From NCBI GenBank assembly GCA_030765045.1, contig CM060965.1, positions 20,846,085 through 20,910,084 on the forward strand: a DNA stretch of 64,000 nt, in the 5' to 3' direction. The position numbers and the translations under genes are program-made. This document shows, piece after piece, positions 1-11,668 of the stretch; the first letter of the stretch is position 1, and every line of letters starts with the position of its first letter. Origin of the DNA: Tenodera sinensis. Lineage: Eukaryota; Arthropoda; Insecta; Mantodea; Mantidae. The notes under the pieces were generated by a model. The model was not told where the DNA came from. It saw only the letters and a program-made list of their open reading frames with translations, and ran no database searches.

Positions 1-1741
1 ACGAACATTTAGTCGTACCATAATAATGGAGGTTATGCGATATTTATTTATTTGTTTCATTTTCTGTATTTGTGAAATTATATACATAACTGCATATTCT
101 GAACACCCGTTATTTCTTGTGAATGCACTTAATGTAACTCGGAGGTATCCAAAGAGAAGAAAGAAAGAAAACAGGTAATAGTTAAATCCGTGAGAGGTTG
201 GAATTGTTAGACATGTTGAAAATGTTCTTAGTTGTAAACCTTTTTATTTTCTGAGCAGTTTCTACTTGGTTTTATTTCGAAACTCTAATGTTGCACAGTT
301 CCCTGACAATGTATCAAGTCGTATTTTTAATGTGTGCAATCAAAGCTTTTATAGGAGTGTTTGAACACACAAGACGTGAAGAATAGTTTTCTCTCATTGA
401 CTGTAGGGAAACTCGAGAAGCACCTTTTTAAGCTGGGCTTTTTTTAAACATGCCATCAGTTTAGTTTTGTATTCTCTTCTGCCTACAACGAGATGTGTAA
501 TTAAATTATTTGTGTAAATTTTTATACTTTTGAAAAGATAATAAGAGAACTTTGTATAACGTTTGTAAAACACTGTGTGATGCAAATAATATTTACGAAA
601 CTTTAAGCGTACTCATAGATACCAATGCATTTTATTTTTCATAATAATATCTTAAACACGTGGTATTTTATTCGAACTCGTTTGAACCATTTTTTTATTA
701 AATAAACATTTTCGAAACATGTTCCACGTAGAGGTTAGAATAAGCCTACACTTTCAAGATAAATGATTTGCAGAAACATAAAACATGATATATTTTTCAT
801 ATGTTTATTATTGTCTGTTGCGTTAAAGGCCTCTAAGAGAAAAGACCACAGTATGCAATTGAAGCTAAATGTTTAATTAAAACTTTCTCGCCAAATTTCA
901 CCCTTAAATCCTTTTTAATTATTTATCACAACACTTGTAAAAGTATCAGCATCAGTCTTATAGGCATTTCTTTGAAAGAAAAGAGAATTAAAACATTTAA
1001 GCCTGTATTTGAAACTCTGAAAACTTAGAAAGCCGAAGTTTCCAACCTAAATTTAATAATTTACAGAAGAAAAAGTTGAAACGTCTCAACATTTTAAACA
1101 AGTTAGCAAATTTCTCTGTCATTGTCTCTTTAAGTGCTCTGAGAAATTAGTTACGACAAACGTTACGAGTAGATTTCCACTTGAGTGCGAAGTATTCTTT
1201 ACACGATTAGTTCACGTTCATCTCCGGAGAATAAGGAGAGAGGGAGGGAGAGAAGGCGAGGGGGAAAACTCATCAAACTGCTGTTCAAGAGAACCAAAAT
1301 TCCTTCCGTAGCATCTTCATTGTGCGCTAGCGAATGGGGAAAAGGAAGAAAAGATAAGAGTTGTTGCCTTCAGATATAAGTAACATGTCTATAAACTTCT
1401 GCAAGCTGAAGGTCCCCTATTGTTAGCTAATATCGAAGTTGTGAGGGCAATGAATGGGTATGAAACGGGGGCTTTTCTTGTCTAGGAAGTGTTTTTATTG
1501 GATAACTGGATGAACGAGTCCGTTGATGTGCATGCCCTTCACAAGCAAAGTCATTTGGATTCGCTTCGAAGCCAAAGCTCTACTCCGAGAGCTACCGCAC
1601 TCTCCTATCCCAATCCTCTTATCTGATTTCACGGATCTCACCAACCAGAAATACCTACGTAGTGTCCGAAGTGGAAATTCGGAGGAACTCGTCACTTTCT
1701 CTATCACCAACCTATAGTAGACAGGGAGAGAAAGTGTTCTG
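1..1741. other. AT-rich unannotated DNA
   Basis: I see no gene, RNA or transposon signature here. The sequence is AT-rich except for a more GC-balanced block at about 1500-1720 that has short open frames on both strands and resembles no family I recognise. The first family A repeat begins at its right edge. Confidence 0.5.
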
Positions 1742-2282
1742 TTTTTACTTTCTCTACTGCTAAGCAGAGAAACTATTCTATTCCACCCAAAAATTCGATG
1801 TCGAGCTTTCACCGGAAATATATGTTTTGAAACCTGAATCCAAAAAATGCATTTTTAGAAAAAGGTCCGTGTGTTTGTCAGTCTGTGGACAGCATAACTC
1901 AAAAACGAAAAGTGGCTAACCGTTAGAGATAGACCAAATCATACTATACAAAAATGTAGATCTTGCTAAAATACACAATAAATGTCTGAATGAATTTTCT
2001 TGTAGGGTGAACCATTTCGGAGATATTCCTTGTTATGTGTGCGAGTTTCGGAAAAAAAACTTTCGTGAAATGAAACATTGTTGTTCATTTTTTTATATGT
2101 TAAGTGTACAAAGAGAACGGAATCTCAAAGCTTTAAAAGATTTGACTATCGCTTAAAGATTGCTGTATTCCCATATTCCCCTTGTACCTACAAGAATGTT
2201 ACCAGTAAGGTAATTTCTGAAAATGTCTATCTCAATTAAAATGCAGTGTATATAGAAATAAGCATTTGCAAGGATAGTGTTG
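1742..2282 (-). repeat. Family A repeat, internally deleted copy
   Basis: The terminal hairpin is present (ACTTTCTCTACT, loop, then a diverged AGCAGAGAAACT), followed by the conserved TTCCACCC segment. The copy jumps from the segment reading 'aaaacgaaaagt' straight to 'aaccgttagagatagacc', so about 280 bp of family interior is missing. It then continues into the 5' quarter and fades out near 2282. The minus sign means the TCTGATG end is treated as 5'. Confidence 0.85.
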
Positions 2283-2283
2283 A

Positions 2284-2480
2284 GGCAGTGTTTTTGTTTA
2301 AGCCTTCTGAAATCATTAAATCTAGAGGGAACAGAAAACCCCCTGAAATAACCATGTTAAATTATAGGCAGCGTAGGCTGAGTTCTTTTGTTCATTTGTG
2401 ATACAGCGATGAATGTGATTTTGATTGAAATTATAACGACGGGAAACAATAATCATACGTTGAAGAGTGAATAATTAATT
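2284..2480 (+). repeat. Family E dispersed repeat, copy 1
   Basis: This segment (gaggcagtgtttttgtttaa, then 'ccttctgaaatcatta', ending near 'ttgaagagtgaataatt') matches the segment at 12128-12385 in the same order with gaps. Two diverged direct copies indicate a dispersed repeat. No coding frame or terminal signature is visible, so its class is unknown. Confidence 0.6.
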
Positions 2481-3370
2481 GTGAAATGTAATACTCATAA
2501 AAAGGAACTATATCATCAATAACTGATTGAGATCAATCGAGTGTGGCGAGGTTAGAAAAGAACATTGGCTTTTCACAATCATTGGCTGTGCCTGGCCATT
2601 TTGTTTGTTAGCGAAGAAGTCCGCCATATTTAGCGACAAAATTGTAAAATCGTTTTATGAGAAGGATGGTGATGTTTAACTGTTAATAAATTGTTCAAAA
2701 CATTCATTAAAACAATATTGATTGTTCCATCTATAAAATAGACCAGTACTACTCCCTGTGACAGCAGTAATAGAATCGTATAGCTCTTGGACTGAGCAAT
2801 AAAACTTCTTCCAACGAATATTATAACTTTAATTTTGCTAACCCACTTGTGTGCAGGTTATAACTATCTATACAACCTGAGATACAGTCTCTTATGAAGA
2901 GCGTGCTTACGCTTCTGCAGGGTTCATACCAAAGTTTAAAGTAACGAATTCTAAGGGAAATGTTTCTGCACAAATTGATCTTAGAAAAGGAAAGAAAATA
3001 ATTGCTCCTTTTTTGAGTTCGTATCTTCTTGAGAATGTATTAAAGGGAAAAGAGTAACTGTATGCAGAAAAGCACAGGCAGGGTATTTTAATGACTGTCC
3101 TCAAGAGGAACTGAAGAATCCAATAAGCAATACGATACAAGTTCAAAAAAATGGCTGCGCGTGTACCAAACGACGGATCAATGTCAGGCATGCATGGTAA
3201 CCACTAACCTTCTACTTTGTTCACAGTCAGGTAATATTAGTAGTCGATACTGAATTTTATTTTGTCTGCATAGAAGAAACAATCTTACCCGGCGTTGCAC
3301 ATATTGACTTTTTTAAATTTCAAATCAGTTTTTTCAACATTTTCGTTTAAAAGTCTGTACCCTTCAGGCA
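2481..3370. other. Unannotated DNA
   Basis: No recognised gene or repeat. It contains short open frames on the minus strand (about 2907-3191) with no recognisable domain. Composition is similar to the surrounding AT-rich DNA. Confidence 0.45.
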
Positions 3371-4003
3371 TTCTTTTTGCACGGCTAAAATATAAAAAAT
3401 GCATCACGATCTTCCATTTGACGAAAGTTTGTTTCCCAAAACTCACACAAATAACAAGGATTATCTCCAAAACGGTTCACTCTACAAAAAATTTCTGCGG
3501 ACATAAATTGCGAATTTTAGAAAGATACCTATACATTTTTTCTACACTAAAATTTGGTCTATTTCTTACAGTTTACGAGTTATTCAAAAGTCATCCAGAG
3601 TAAACAGGACTACATAGGCTATAGCCTGAAAATTCAAAATATACATTTCATTTGTCATAAAAATATCTTAAACATGTGTCATTTTAATCAACATCGTTAG
3701 AGCCATTTTCAAGAAAATCGAAATTTTCGAAAAAATTTCCATGCAAAGGGTAGTTTAGGGTGGAGCAACTTTCTTCAAATTTTTTGGGTCGCATTCTTGA
3801 AAGATATTAAACTTAAATGCCAACTTTGGTTTTTAACCGACTTTTTCTTTTTGAGTTATGCTGTCCACAGACTGACAGACACACACACATACCTTTTTCT
3901 AAAAATACTTTAGGCCTCAAAACATATTTCCGATGAAATCTCGACATCGAACTTTGGGTGGAATACAATACGTCCTCTACTATTCGTAGTAGAGAGAGTA
4001 AAA
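3371..4003 (+). repeat. Family A repeat, 5'-truncated copy
   Basis: It begins in the segment equivalent to 'ctctttgcacacttaacat' and runs to the terminal hairpin, ending with 'gtagtagagagagtaaaaa'. It carries a short CA-rich tract near 3880 at the same internal site where other copies have long CA/GT tracts. Confidence 0.85.
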
Positions 4004-4718
4004 AATTAGTAATCAACAAAATTATTATAATGTTAGGAAATTAGACAGCTAACCATTTTAGAATATTTATTTAAAGTAGTACAGTATATAAGTTATTATG
4101 TAGAATTTACACTAACTCACGGATAATTTATCTTCTAAAACATTTAGTCTGAACCGATCAACAGTAAACTTAGTGAACACTCCACGAGCACCAAAAGTAG
4201 GTCAATCACTTCCCAATTTGAAATGTTGTATTTGTCTCTTAAATAAGGAATGCAAGGCTCATAGAGTATTTACATTATAGTTCATACACATAGAATAACA
4301 AAAGAGACAAGACATAGCGATAGCTTTATTTACCAGCACTCAATGAAAGAAATACACGTGCAGCATGAAACAAAAACATTATCGTCGAAAAAAAAAGAAT
4401 ATTATTTTGAAAGTTTTGAAATGTTCGTGTTTACATTGTTCCGCCCCCCCCTCCCCCCCAACCTCTGTGTACCTGCTGGCGGTAGTCCCACTGCATGTGT
4501 TCATTCACTGGGTGTTAATGTGGGTCATGCATAATTTTCTAACACTCGGTGCATTTATTGTTATGCATATTACATGAAAAGTTTGTAGGTGTGGAAATAA
4601 CAATATGATTTAAAATTAAATAGCAGAACCAAAATAATCAACGTCCTCTCCAATAAAACTAGTAAACTCGTGCGAGGGATTATCTTTGTTTTTGTATGGT
4701 AGTTATAGAGATCAAAAC

Positions 4719-5180
4719 AAAAAATCTGATGTGTTGCACTCACATTACTTTCTCTACTCTTGTACTAACCATTCTCACAAACTCTTATTCCTATATCTTC
4801 TTCGTGTTAGTTAAGATAAACATTTGTACAAATTATCTTATTGTTTATTTCCTTGTAGGTGCAAGGGGAATATTAGAATACAGTAGAATTTGTGCGATAG
4901 TCAAACATTTTAAAGCTTTGAGATCCCGTTCTCTTTGCAAGCTTAACATATAAAAACAGCGATATTCCATTTCAAGAAAGTTTTAGTTTTCCGAAACTTA
5001 CACAAATAACAAGGATTTGTTAGTATGATTTGGTCTATCTCTAACGGTTTACCAGTTATGCAAAAGTCGTCCAGAGTAAATACGACTACAGGAGCTATAG
5101 CCAGAAAATTCAAGATATACATTTCATTTGTCATAAAAATATCTTAAACATATGACATTTTAATCAAAATCGTTAGAGCG
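4719..5180 (+). repeat. Family A repeat, 3'-truncated copy
   Basis: This copy starts with the 5' signature 'aatctgatgtgttgcactca', then ACTTTCTCTACT, and stops within the 'aaaatcgttagagc' segment. It is therefore the 5' half of the family consensus. The intact 5' end, preceded by A residues, helps define the family boundary. Confidence 0.88.
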
Positions 5181-5474
5181 TCACAAACTTGCTTAAAGAA
5201 TAGCGCTTTTCGTCGCATTAGCTGACTCTATCACTTATTCATTCTCTAACAGTGCAAAATTCACTTCGCGAGGCTTGCTTCCTTACACATCTGACCCGCT
5301 TATATAGCTTAGAAACTCTCGCTATGTTGGATCATCCAGAAGATCCTAGTTATCTGAGATAACGTTTATCGAGTTTACGCGCTTGCGCATAAATCTTGTA
5401 TACTGTTCCGACTGCCCGGCGCCGACCTTTGGTTAATGTTGCCTAATAGCCGCTGTGTTTAAATATATGAAAAT
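5181..5474. other. GC-richer insertion between family A pieces
   Basis: About 290 bp of non-family-A sequence sits between a truncated family A copy and a diverged one. On the minus strand it contains a TATATAAG box near 5296-5303 in a GC-richer context. It could be an LTR-like or promoter-containing fragment, but I see no clean TG...CA ends and no target-site duplication. Confidence 0.3.
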
Positions 5475-5640
5475 ATCTTACATAGATGACACTTTAATAA
5501 AAATGTTTATATGCAGTTTTGATAAAATAAAAAATAGCTAGCATTTTTCATGTAAAGATTAGTTTGGAGTGGGTATTTTCTTGAAAATCTTCTTTCGCAT
5601 CGTTGGAAGCAATTTCACTTAAATGTAGTAATCATACTAC
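5475..5640 (+). repeat. Diverged family A fragment
   Basis: The order 'aaatatctta', 'catgtaaag', 'ttagtttggagtgg', 'ttcttgaaaatctt', 'cgcatc' follows the family A consensus 3' half. Many substitutions suggest an older copy than its neighbours. Confidence 0.6.
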
Positions 5641-6725
5641 ATAATAATCATAATAGATAGTTATGCATAACTTGTCTGATGAGATATAGAATTGTTTTTG
5701 TGCATTTTTATTTGAATTGTACATAATTAAGTCTAGTTTAGTAAAAGAATAAAATAATGCATAAGCACTTTACCTATTCCCCATCTGCACTGTTTTACCA
5801 GCCAAACATTAATATTACTAATTTGTTATCGGTCACCAAATCTCATTTTCTGAAGAAGAAAAACGTCATAATTTCAAATAAAAGAAGGCCATAATTTTTG
5901 GCGGCTAACTTATGCTGATAATTTAATTTCTTGTTGGCACTTAAAACAGCTTCAACAGAGTTCATGTTGACACTGCACCCGAATACCGTTCTCTTTATTT
6001 TGATCAACCGCACGTGTATTGTAAACAATTACCTTAAATCTTCTGGTTGTGGAAGCTTTTAAACTCAACTAGCAATATAAGTGTTTACCAAAACGGTAAC
6101 TTGACTGTGGGTTAGGGAAAACTTACCTTACTCTCCTGTCAGGAATACAAAATGAAGTCTGTATGGTGAAATCATAATTGTATATGCTATAACTCAACCA
6201 CAAGCCCACAAAAATATTTTTGTATTTGTATACTTATAGTTTTTACTTATGTCAGCTAAATGTCGTTGTTGTGATCAGTGTACCACCGCCTAGCGAGATT
6301 TATGCCAAACAGAAAACCGAACATTGTATGAAATGTCAGCTAATCACATCCAGTAACGTCTGCCGCGGTGTGCTGCCACCTAGTGGCATTGGTATAAGAT
6401 GGCGGTAGGCACAGCTGCGTTTACATTGTCATGTGTGCTCATCAGTGACTATTTTGGTCCATAACAGAATGACGTAATGGCAAAGGCTCCCAAAAAACGT
6501 GCACAACTGGATATGTGCTAGCACCATGATCCATTTTAGAGGACTAGTGCGATAGTAGAGTGCATCTGTATAACTTTCAGCAGCACTTAAATTAAAATTA
6601 ACCAATAATAGAGCAAGGTGTCAAAAGTTAGGGTGTTGACGTGCTCTAGCAGCCGCCACTGCCAACATGTCTTCTCAGGATAAGGAAAAATCCCGGAAAT
6701 AAACCTAATTGAATAACATCCTAAT
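5641..6725. other. Unannotated DNA
   Basis: AT-rich with a slightly GC-richer block at about 6260-6420. No protein domain, RNA gene or terminal repeat is recognisable. Confidence 0.4.
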
Positions 6726-6860
6726 CGAGATTCGAACTGGGTACTTCTTGACACCCCAGAGACGGGCACATCGCCTACCTTGTTCAGGATGATCGTCCAC
6801 ACGAACGCTCCTAAACGTTGTCCGTGCTGTCGGCAAGTTGACTTATTCTCCGCGAGATCG
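6726..6860 (-). repeat. tRNA-derived SINE-like fragment
   Basis: On the minus strand there is a B-box-like 'agttcgaatctcg' with a plausible A-box-like stretch about 35-50 bases upstream. The segment does not fold into a clear intact tRNA, so a degenerate SINE head is the better call. Confidence 0.4.
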
Positions 6861-7440
6861 CGTGCCATTTCTCTCGCTTGGTGCTGCAGGACGCCCGTTT
6901 ACATTTTCATTTGCAGGCCGGATCTTTTCCACGTGGCTGACTAGCGTTTCTGACAATGCCAGTTCATTATCTTGGCTTGCTCCGTATTGTATTGTTCTTG
7001 TTCCTGTTGTTTTGCCTGAGCTTATAGGATGTCTCACAATTTGCCTTCCTCGCGGGCGGGCGGGCGGCAGTGCTGCCAACTTGTGCCCTAATTGTCAGAA
7101 CAACGCCATTATGGTACCACATTGTTTCCTCCTACGCGACAAACAGTATCTTCATAGTGCAAATCAAAACAGACAGGCGCTAGCGTCGCTCAACAGCTGA
7201 CGGCTGTGGCGCCGTCGTTAAAACCCTTTTTGTTCCTCACAATGTCGTAATGCGCTTGTTTTCAGACTACAAACACCACGGAAAATGGAACGTTACGTTT
7301 CACTGCTTGTTTTTAATATAATATCTACCAAAACACACAAGGAAAAGTCTAATGTATTAATTGAGGTAAGCGTTTGCGGTTCCATAATATATTTTCTTGC
7401 ACAAGAGGCGTTACTGGAGGCTGAAGGGACAAACAATTAA
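6861..7440. other. Unannotated DNA with GC-richer part
   Basis: Overlapping open frames of 120 aa (plus) and 78 aa (minus) exist near 6840-7200, but neither shows a known motif. The short GGGC tandem near 7055-7072 explains part of the open reading. I see nothing else. Confidence 0.4.
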
Positions 7441-7444
7441 AAGA

Positions 7445-8196
7445 AACTTTCACATAACTTTCTCTACTCTTGTACTAACCATTCTTAAAAACTCTTATTC
7501 CTAAGTCTTCTTCGTGTTAGTTAACATAAACATTTGCAGAAATTATCTTATTGCTTATTTTCTAGTAGGTACAAGGGGAATATGGGAATACAGTAGGCTT
7601 CGAGCGAAATCAACTCTTTTAAAGCTTTCAAATTCTGCTCTCTTTGCGCGGCTTACATATAAAAATAAATAAGCATGTTCTATTTGACGAAGACTTAAGT
7701 TTTCTAAAACTCACATAAATAACAAGGAATATCTCCGGAATGGTTCACCCTAAAAAATTATTTAGACGTAAATTTTGTTTTAGTAAGATCTGCATTTTCA
7801 TAGCAAGGTTTTACTATACTATAGTAAGAAATAAAAATGTAGATCAGCACACAATTTTTGTCCAAATCAATTTTTTTGTAGAGTGAAACATTTCGGTGAT
7901 TTTCCTACTTATTTGTTTGAGTTTTGGAAAACTTACTTTCGTCAAATGGAACATTGTTATTCATTTTTCATATGTTAGCCGTACAAAAGAATGAAATTTG
8001 AAAGCTTTAAAAGATTTGAATATTGGACAAAGCCTACTGTATTCTAATATTCCCTTTATACATACAAGGAAATACGCAATAAGATAATTTCTGCAAATGT
8101 TTATCTCAACACAAAGAAGATATAGGAATAAGAGTTTGTAAAAATGGTTAGTACAAGAGTAGAGAAAGTCATGTGAGTGCAACACATCAGATTTTT
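7445..8196. repeat. Two family A 5' halves in inverted orientation
   Basis: A plus-strand 5' half (7445-7806) is followed, after a spacer of about 27 bp containing 'tatactatagta', by a minus-strand 5' half (7834-8196) that ends in the family 5' signature 'gagtgcaacacatcagattt'. The arms of about 360 bp face each other and could form a long hairpin in RNA or a cruciform in DNA. Confidence 0.8.
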
Positions 8197-8640
8197 TATT
8201 ACTGGCTCTAGATTGACGATATTCCTTACCTTGTCCCTTCTGGTTTTCTCTATACATTTCCATAAACACTTCATTTCTGTACTTTTAGGTCTACTTTCGT
8301 GTTTCGTCAATACTGTCCAGCTTTCCGAGCCATAAAAGTTATATGTTCGAATTTTTATATTGTTGTTAATTTCGTTGTTTCCTATTAGTGTTTGACTGAT
8401 TTGTTGATAGATTCGGTTGGCTTATTTATTCTATGATTTATTTCTAAATTTACTGCATGGTTTCTCTGTTTCATTCGATATTTATTCTTCTCTGTGTTCC
8501 TTTTGTTACATGCATTACTTTGCTTTTATTTACATTTACTTGCATGCCTCTATCATTGCATATATTGGCCCACTCTATTACTGAATTCTGTAGTTCTTCC
8601 TATTGAACATTAGGACAGTCATCTTTATGAACTAGAGAAA
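8165..8640 (-). pseudogene. RTE-type LINE reverse-transcriptase relic
   Basis: Minus-strand translation gives, with frameshifts and stops, a recognisable order of RT palm and thumb motifs. First comes 'ELQNSVIEWANICNDRGM' followed by 'NVNKSKVMH'. Then a diverged 'EINHRINKPTESINKS' appears, and last 'YGSESWTVLTKHESRP' with 'STEMKCLWK'. These match the region downstream of the YADD motif in RTE-like endonuclease/reverse transcriptases, including the YGSE-W signature. It is a decayed fragment without endonuclease or catalytic aspartates. Its 3' end abuts or slightly overlaps a family A copy. Confidence 0.8.
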
Positions 8641-8950
8641 AATAATATTCACCATGCTAAATTGTTCAGAAATGAAATTAGCATCTTCATTAAAACAGTG
8701 ACGCGAGAAGAAATAATTATGTCTGATACAAAATTTAATGGCAGGTGACTCGGCACAAAATTCAATCAGAGGCTGGTTACACCTTGCGGTGTTGTATAGT
8801 TAAACTCGCTGGTCAGCTATCAGCCGCCATTAAACTTTTTGTCTGCCATAAAATCTATTAGAAACTGCTTCCCTGTACATGTACCAGATCATATAGGATA
8901 ATATAAGGAGCTGAGGCAAGGCAACTATTATATAGGATAACAGTAACCTT

Positions 8951-9062
8951 TAAGAGATGGAATCAGGACTGAAAATTCAACGCCATAGCTGGGATTTGAA
9001 CCACGGATCTTCCGCTTATCGAGCGACACTGATTCCACCTCTTAAACATTGCCACACACGGC
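8951..9062 (-). repeat. tRNA-derived SINE-like fragment with inverted A-box region
   Basis: The minus strand carries the B-box-like 'ggttcaaatccca' at about 8990-9005. The preceding head segment 'tttaagaggtggaatcag' (9032-9049) is repeated in inverted form at 8951-8968 with one difference, giving a small stem. No full tRNA cloverleaf is evident. Confidence 0.45.
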
Positions 9063-9782
9063 TTGCGTGTTTAGAACACCAGCAGTAAGTTTGTTGGCAT
9101 AAATAAATAATAATTAAGTTCCCTTTTTACAAAAACCTGGTCAGGGCATGATTATTCTCAGACAGACTAATATTTTGAAAAATACTTCCTTTCCTGATGA
9201 CACGAGCACAACTTCAGGGGGGAAGCCGGCTGCCATGCTGCTGGAGAAATTAAACGCAAGACCTCTGAAGTTAGAATAGCGATTAAGGTCTGTGAGACAT
9301 GACGGGTTGGCGCAGAGGGAGGGGGGGGGGGGTGACGGACACAATCCCCAGCTTCAGCAATCTACCCTGTTTCCAATCCCCAGTACCTGCGTCACTTAGG
9401 AACAATCTTCCGACATTAAAACAACCCATCTGTACTAAGCCAACGCACAAGTGCAATTTAAACAGCAGTGACATACATACGATGTGTTTTTAAATTACTT
9501 TTTGGCTTCATGGTATCCGACTCAATAAGCTAGAAAATATAACAATGTCGCAAAAATTCACAAATAAAATTAGCATTTATGCAAAATATGTCATTTTTGC
9601 AAAATTCTGCTACAGTACGTGAGGTTTAAGTTGAAGCATGACCTTTGCTGCTACCCTACTGACCTTTGAGATGGGATGTGCTAATGACGGTCCGAGTGCT
9701 ATCGACTAGAGCAAGACGCATTGAAGGGGTCAAAGCTTCAATGGTGTTCGTTAAATACATAGCGAGGCAGAAATTTATAAGA
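9063..9782. other. Unannotated DNA
   Basis: No recognised element. A poly(G) run of about 13 lies near 9320-9332. Short open frames on both strands show no domain. Confidence 0.4.
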
Positions 9783-10487
9783 AAAAATATGATGTGTTGC
9801 ACTCTCATCACTTTCTCTACTCTTGTACTAACCATTCTTATAAACTCTTATTCCTATATCTTCTTCGTGTTAGTTGGGATAAACATTTGCAGAAATTATC
9901 TTATTGCGTATTTCCTTGTAGGTACAAGGGGAATATTAGAATACAGTAGGCTTTGTGCAATAGCCAAATCTTTTAAAGCTTTGAGATTCCGTTCTTTTTG
10001 CACACTTGACATATAAAAAATGAACAACGATGTTCCATATCACGAAAGTTAGGTTTTTCGAAACTGATACAAATATTAAGGAATATCTCAGAAATGGTTC
10101 ACCCTACAAAAGGATGTATTCAGACATAAATTGTGTTTTAGGGAGATCTACATTTTTTGTACAGTAAGATTTGGTCTATCTCTTACGGTTTACCAGTTAT
10201 GCAAAAGTCATCCAGAGTAAATAGGACTTAATGGGCTATAGCCAGAAAATTCAGGATATACAGTTCATTTTTCATAAAAATATCTTAAATATATGGGATT
10301 TTAATCAAAATCGTTAGAGCCATTTTCAAGAAAATCAAAATTTTCTAAAAATTTTCCATCTAAAGGGTAGTTTAGGGTGGAGCTATTTTCTTCAAAATCT
10401 TCGTGTCGCATCCTTGAAAGACATTAAACTTAAATACCAACTTTGGTTTTTAACCAACTTTTCGTTTTTAAGTTATGCTGTCCACAG

Positions 10488-10566
<79 letters not shown>

Positions 10567-10586
10567 CCTTTTTCTAGAAATGTACA
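9783..10586 (+). repeat. Family A repeat, nearly full length, 3' end lost
   Basis: It starts at 'gatgtgttgcactc', with ACTTTCTCTACT soon after, and runs through all internal segments to 'cggacctttttctagaaatg'. It lacks only the last roughly 120 bp with the terminal hairpin. A (CA)n tract has expanded at the standard internal site. Confidence 0.9.
10492..10563 (+). repeat. (CA)n microsatellite inside family A
   Basis: A nearly perfect CA dinucleotide tract of about 72 bp lies exactly where the family A consensus has a short 'gacacacac'. The histidine/threonine-rich frames here are artefacts of the repeat. Confidence 0.97.
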
Positions 10587-10839
10587 GTTCCTCAGAGTAT
10601 TGTACAGAAATATAAAAGCGGAAAGCCTTTAAGAAGTGGCGAAAATACTATTTTATTCAATGTGTTTAACTAACTTTTTCTTCCAGCGTTATGTAACATC
10701 TGAAGTAACTGTACTTCTATGTAAATTGTTTCAAATGTGAGAAAATGAAGCAAAGAGGAACTGTAGAAGCAACTTGTGGTGTTGCAACTTCTTATTTTAA
10801 CAGAAGTCTTTAAGGATATTTATAAAATTAAAAATGTTC

Positions 10840-11262
10840 GGATGTGGCGAGTAGAATTCTGAATTAAGGTATGAATGAAATGATTCACATGCATTTGTGG
10901 TTCTGAGCGGTGAAGATGAAGATTCAGACCACAAAAGTGGCACAATCTGCAATATTTTCTGAAAGAGAGTCACAAAATAAAACTATGACTTAGTCCCTAG
11001 GTACATTTCACAATAAATCAAATGCGAAGCAGTCGCCAACATCCTCTGGTGGTAATAAAGGGAGACCAAATATAAGGTTTAAAGATTTACCCACTTCACT
11101 TTCTTGTTGCTGATATCGTTTGCTCATTCCAAAAAAGTGAGTTTTCTTAAATGAAATTGACAAATCTTCTTCACTATCTGGCCACACTGGTTTCACTGCA
11201 TTAGGAACTGAAATTTCCAAGTCAGCATGAATAACTTTTGGCTGAATTGATATAAGTAAGTG
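10840..11262 (-). pseudogene. MULE transposase C-terminal relic
   Basis: Minus-strand translation gives 'PKVIHADLEI' (catalytic-D region of MULE transposases), then a loop and 'MSKRYQQQESEVGKSL'. 'FGLPLLPPEDVGDCF' follows, and after two in-frame stops and a frameshift near 10925, 'RTTNACESFHSYL'. This order is characteristic of the catalytic C-terminal part of Mutator-like transposases of the FLYWCH-associated type. The N-terminus is missing: a stop lies in frame a few codons upstream of the first motif. I see no terminal inverted repeats next to it. Confidence 0.8.
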
Positions 11263-11404
11263 TTATTGTCACACAGTTAATAGTGTTATCTAATACACAA
11301 AATATATCCAATCCTTGGCATTTGTACCCTTCTTGCTATAAGTCGTTCTACTTAAATTGGTGTTACTGAAGGTCTTCTGCGAGAATCTACCTGCAGTAAA
11401 ATCT

Positions 11405-11625
11405 GACAACGGGAAGCAACCCGTAAACCCCGGTTTCTTCCTGTGTTTTGTCTCTCGACGTTCTTTTAATAGTCCCACATATACTTCAAAATTTATCATC
11501 TTTGTCATAGTCAAATGAAACACCACATCCTAAATAATTAAAATATTGTATCTGTTCTACAGCTTTGTTATTGATTACTAATTTAGAACTTATTGGGTAT
11601 TTTCATAGTGATGCTAATTTAGAAC
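11405..11625 (-). pseudogene. RTE-type LINE reverse-transcriptase relic (thumb region)
   Basis: Minus-strand translation reads 'KYPISSKLVINNKAVEQ', 'IQYFNYLGCGVSFDYDKD', one stop, then 'SICGTIKRTSRDKTQEET'. This is the segment of RTE-like reverse transcriptases between the palm and the YGSE-W motif, with the typical FNYLGC core. The reading becomes meaningless after about 11405. A separate relic of the same class lies at 8165-8640. Confidence 0.8.
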
Positions 11626-11668
11626 ACCTCAATTAATAAACGCATAATATCCCATAACCTTTGCTTAC

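Noticed and set aside
5181..5474. Second solo LTR
   Set aside because: TATA-like box present, but no TG...CA termini and no target-site duplication; the flanking family A pieces do not line up as one interrupted copy.
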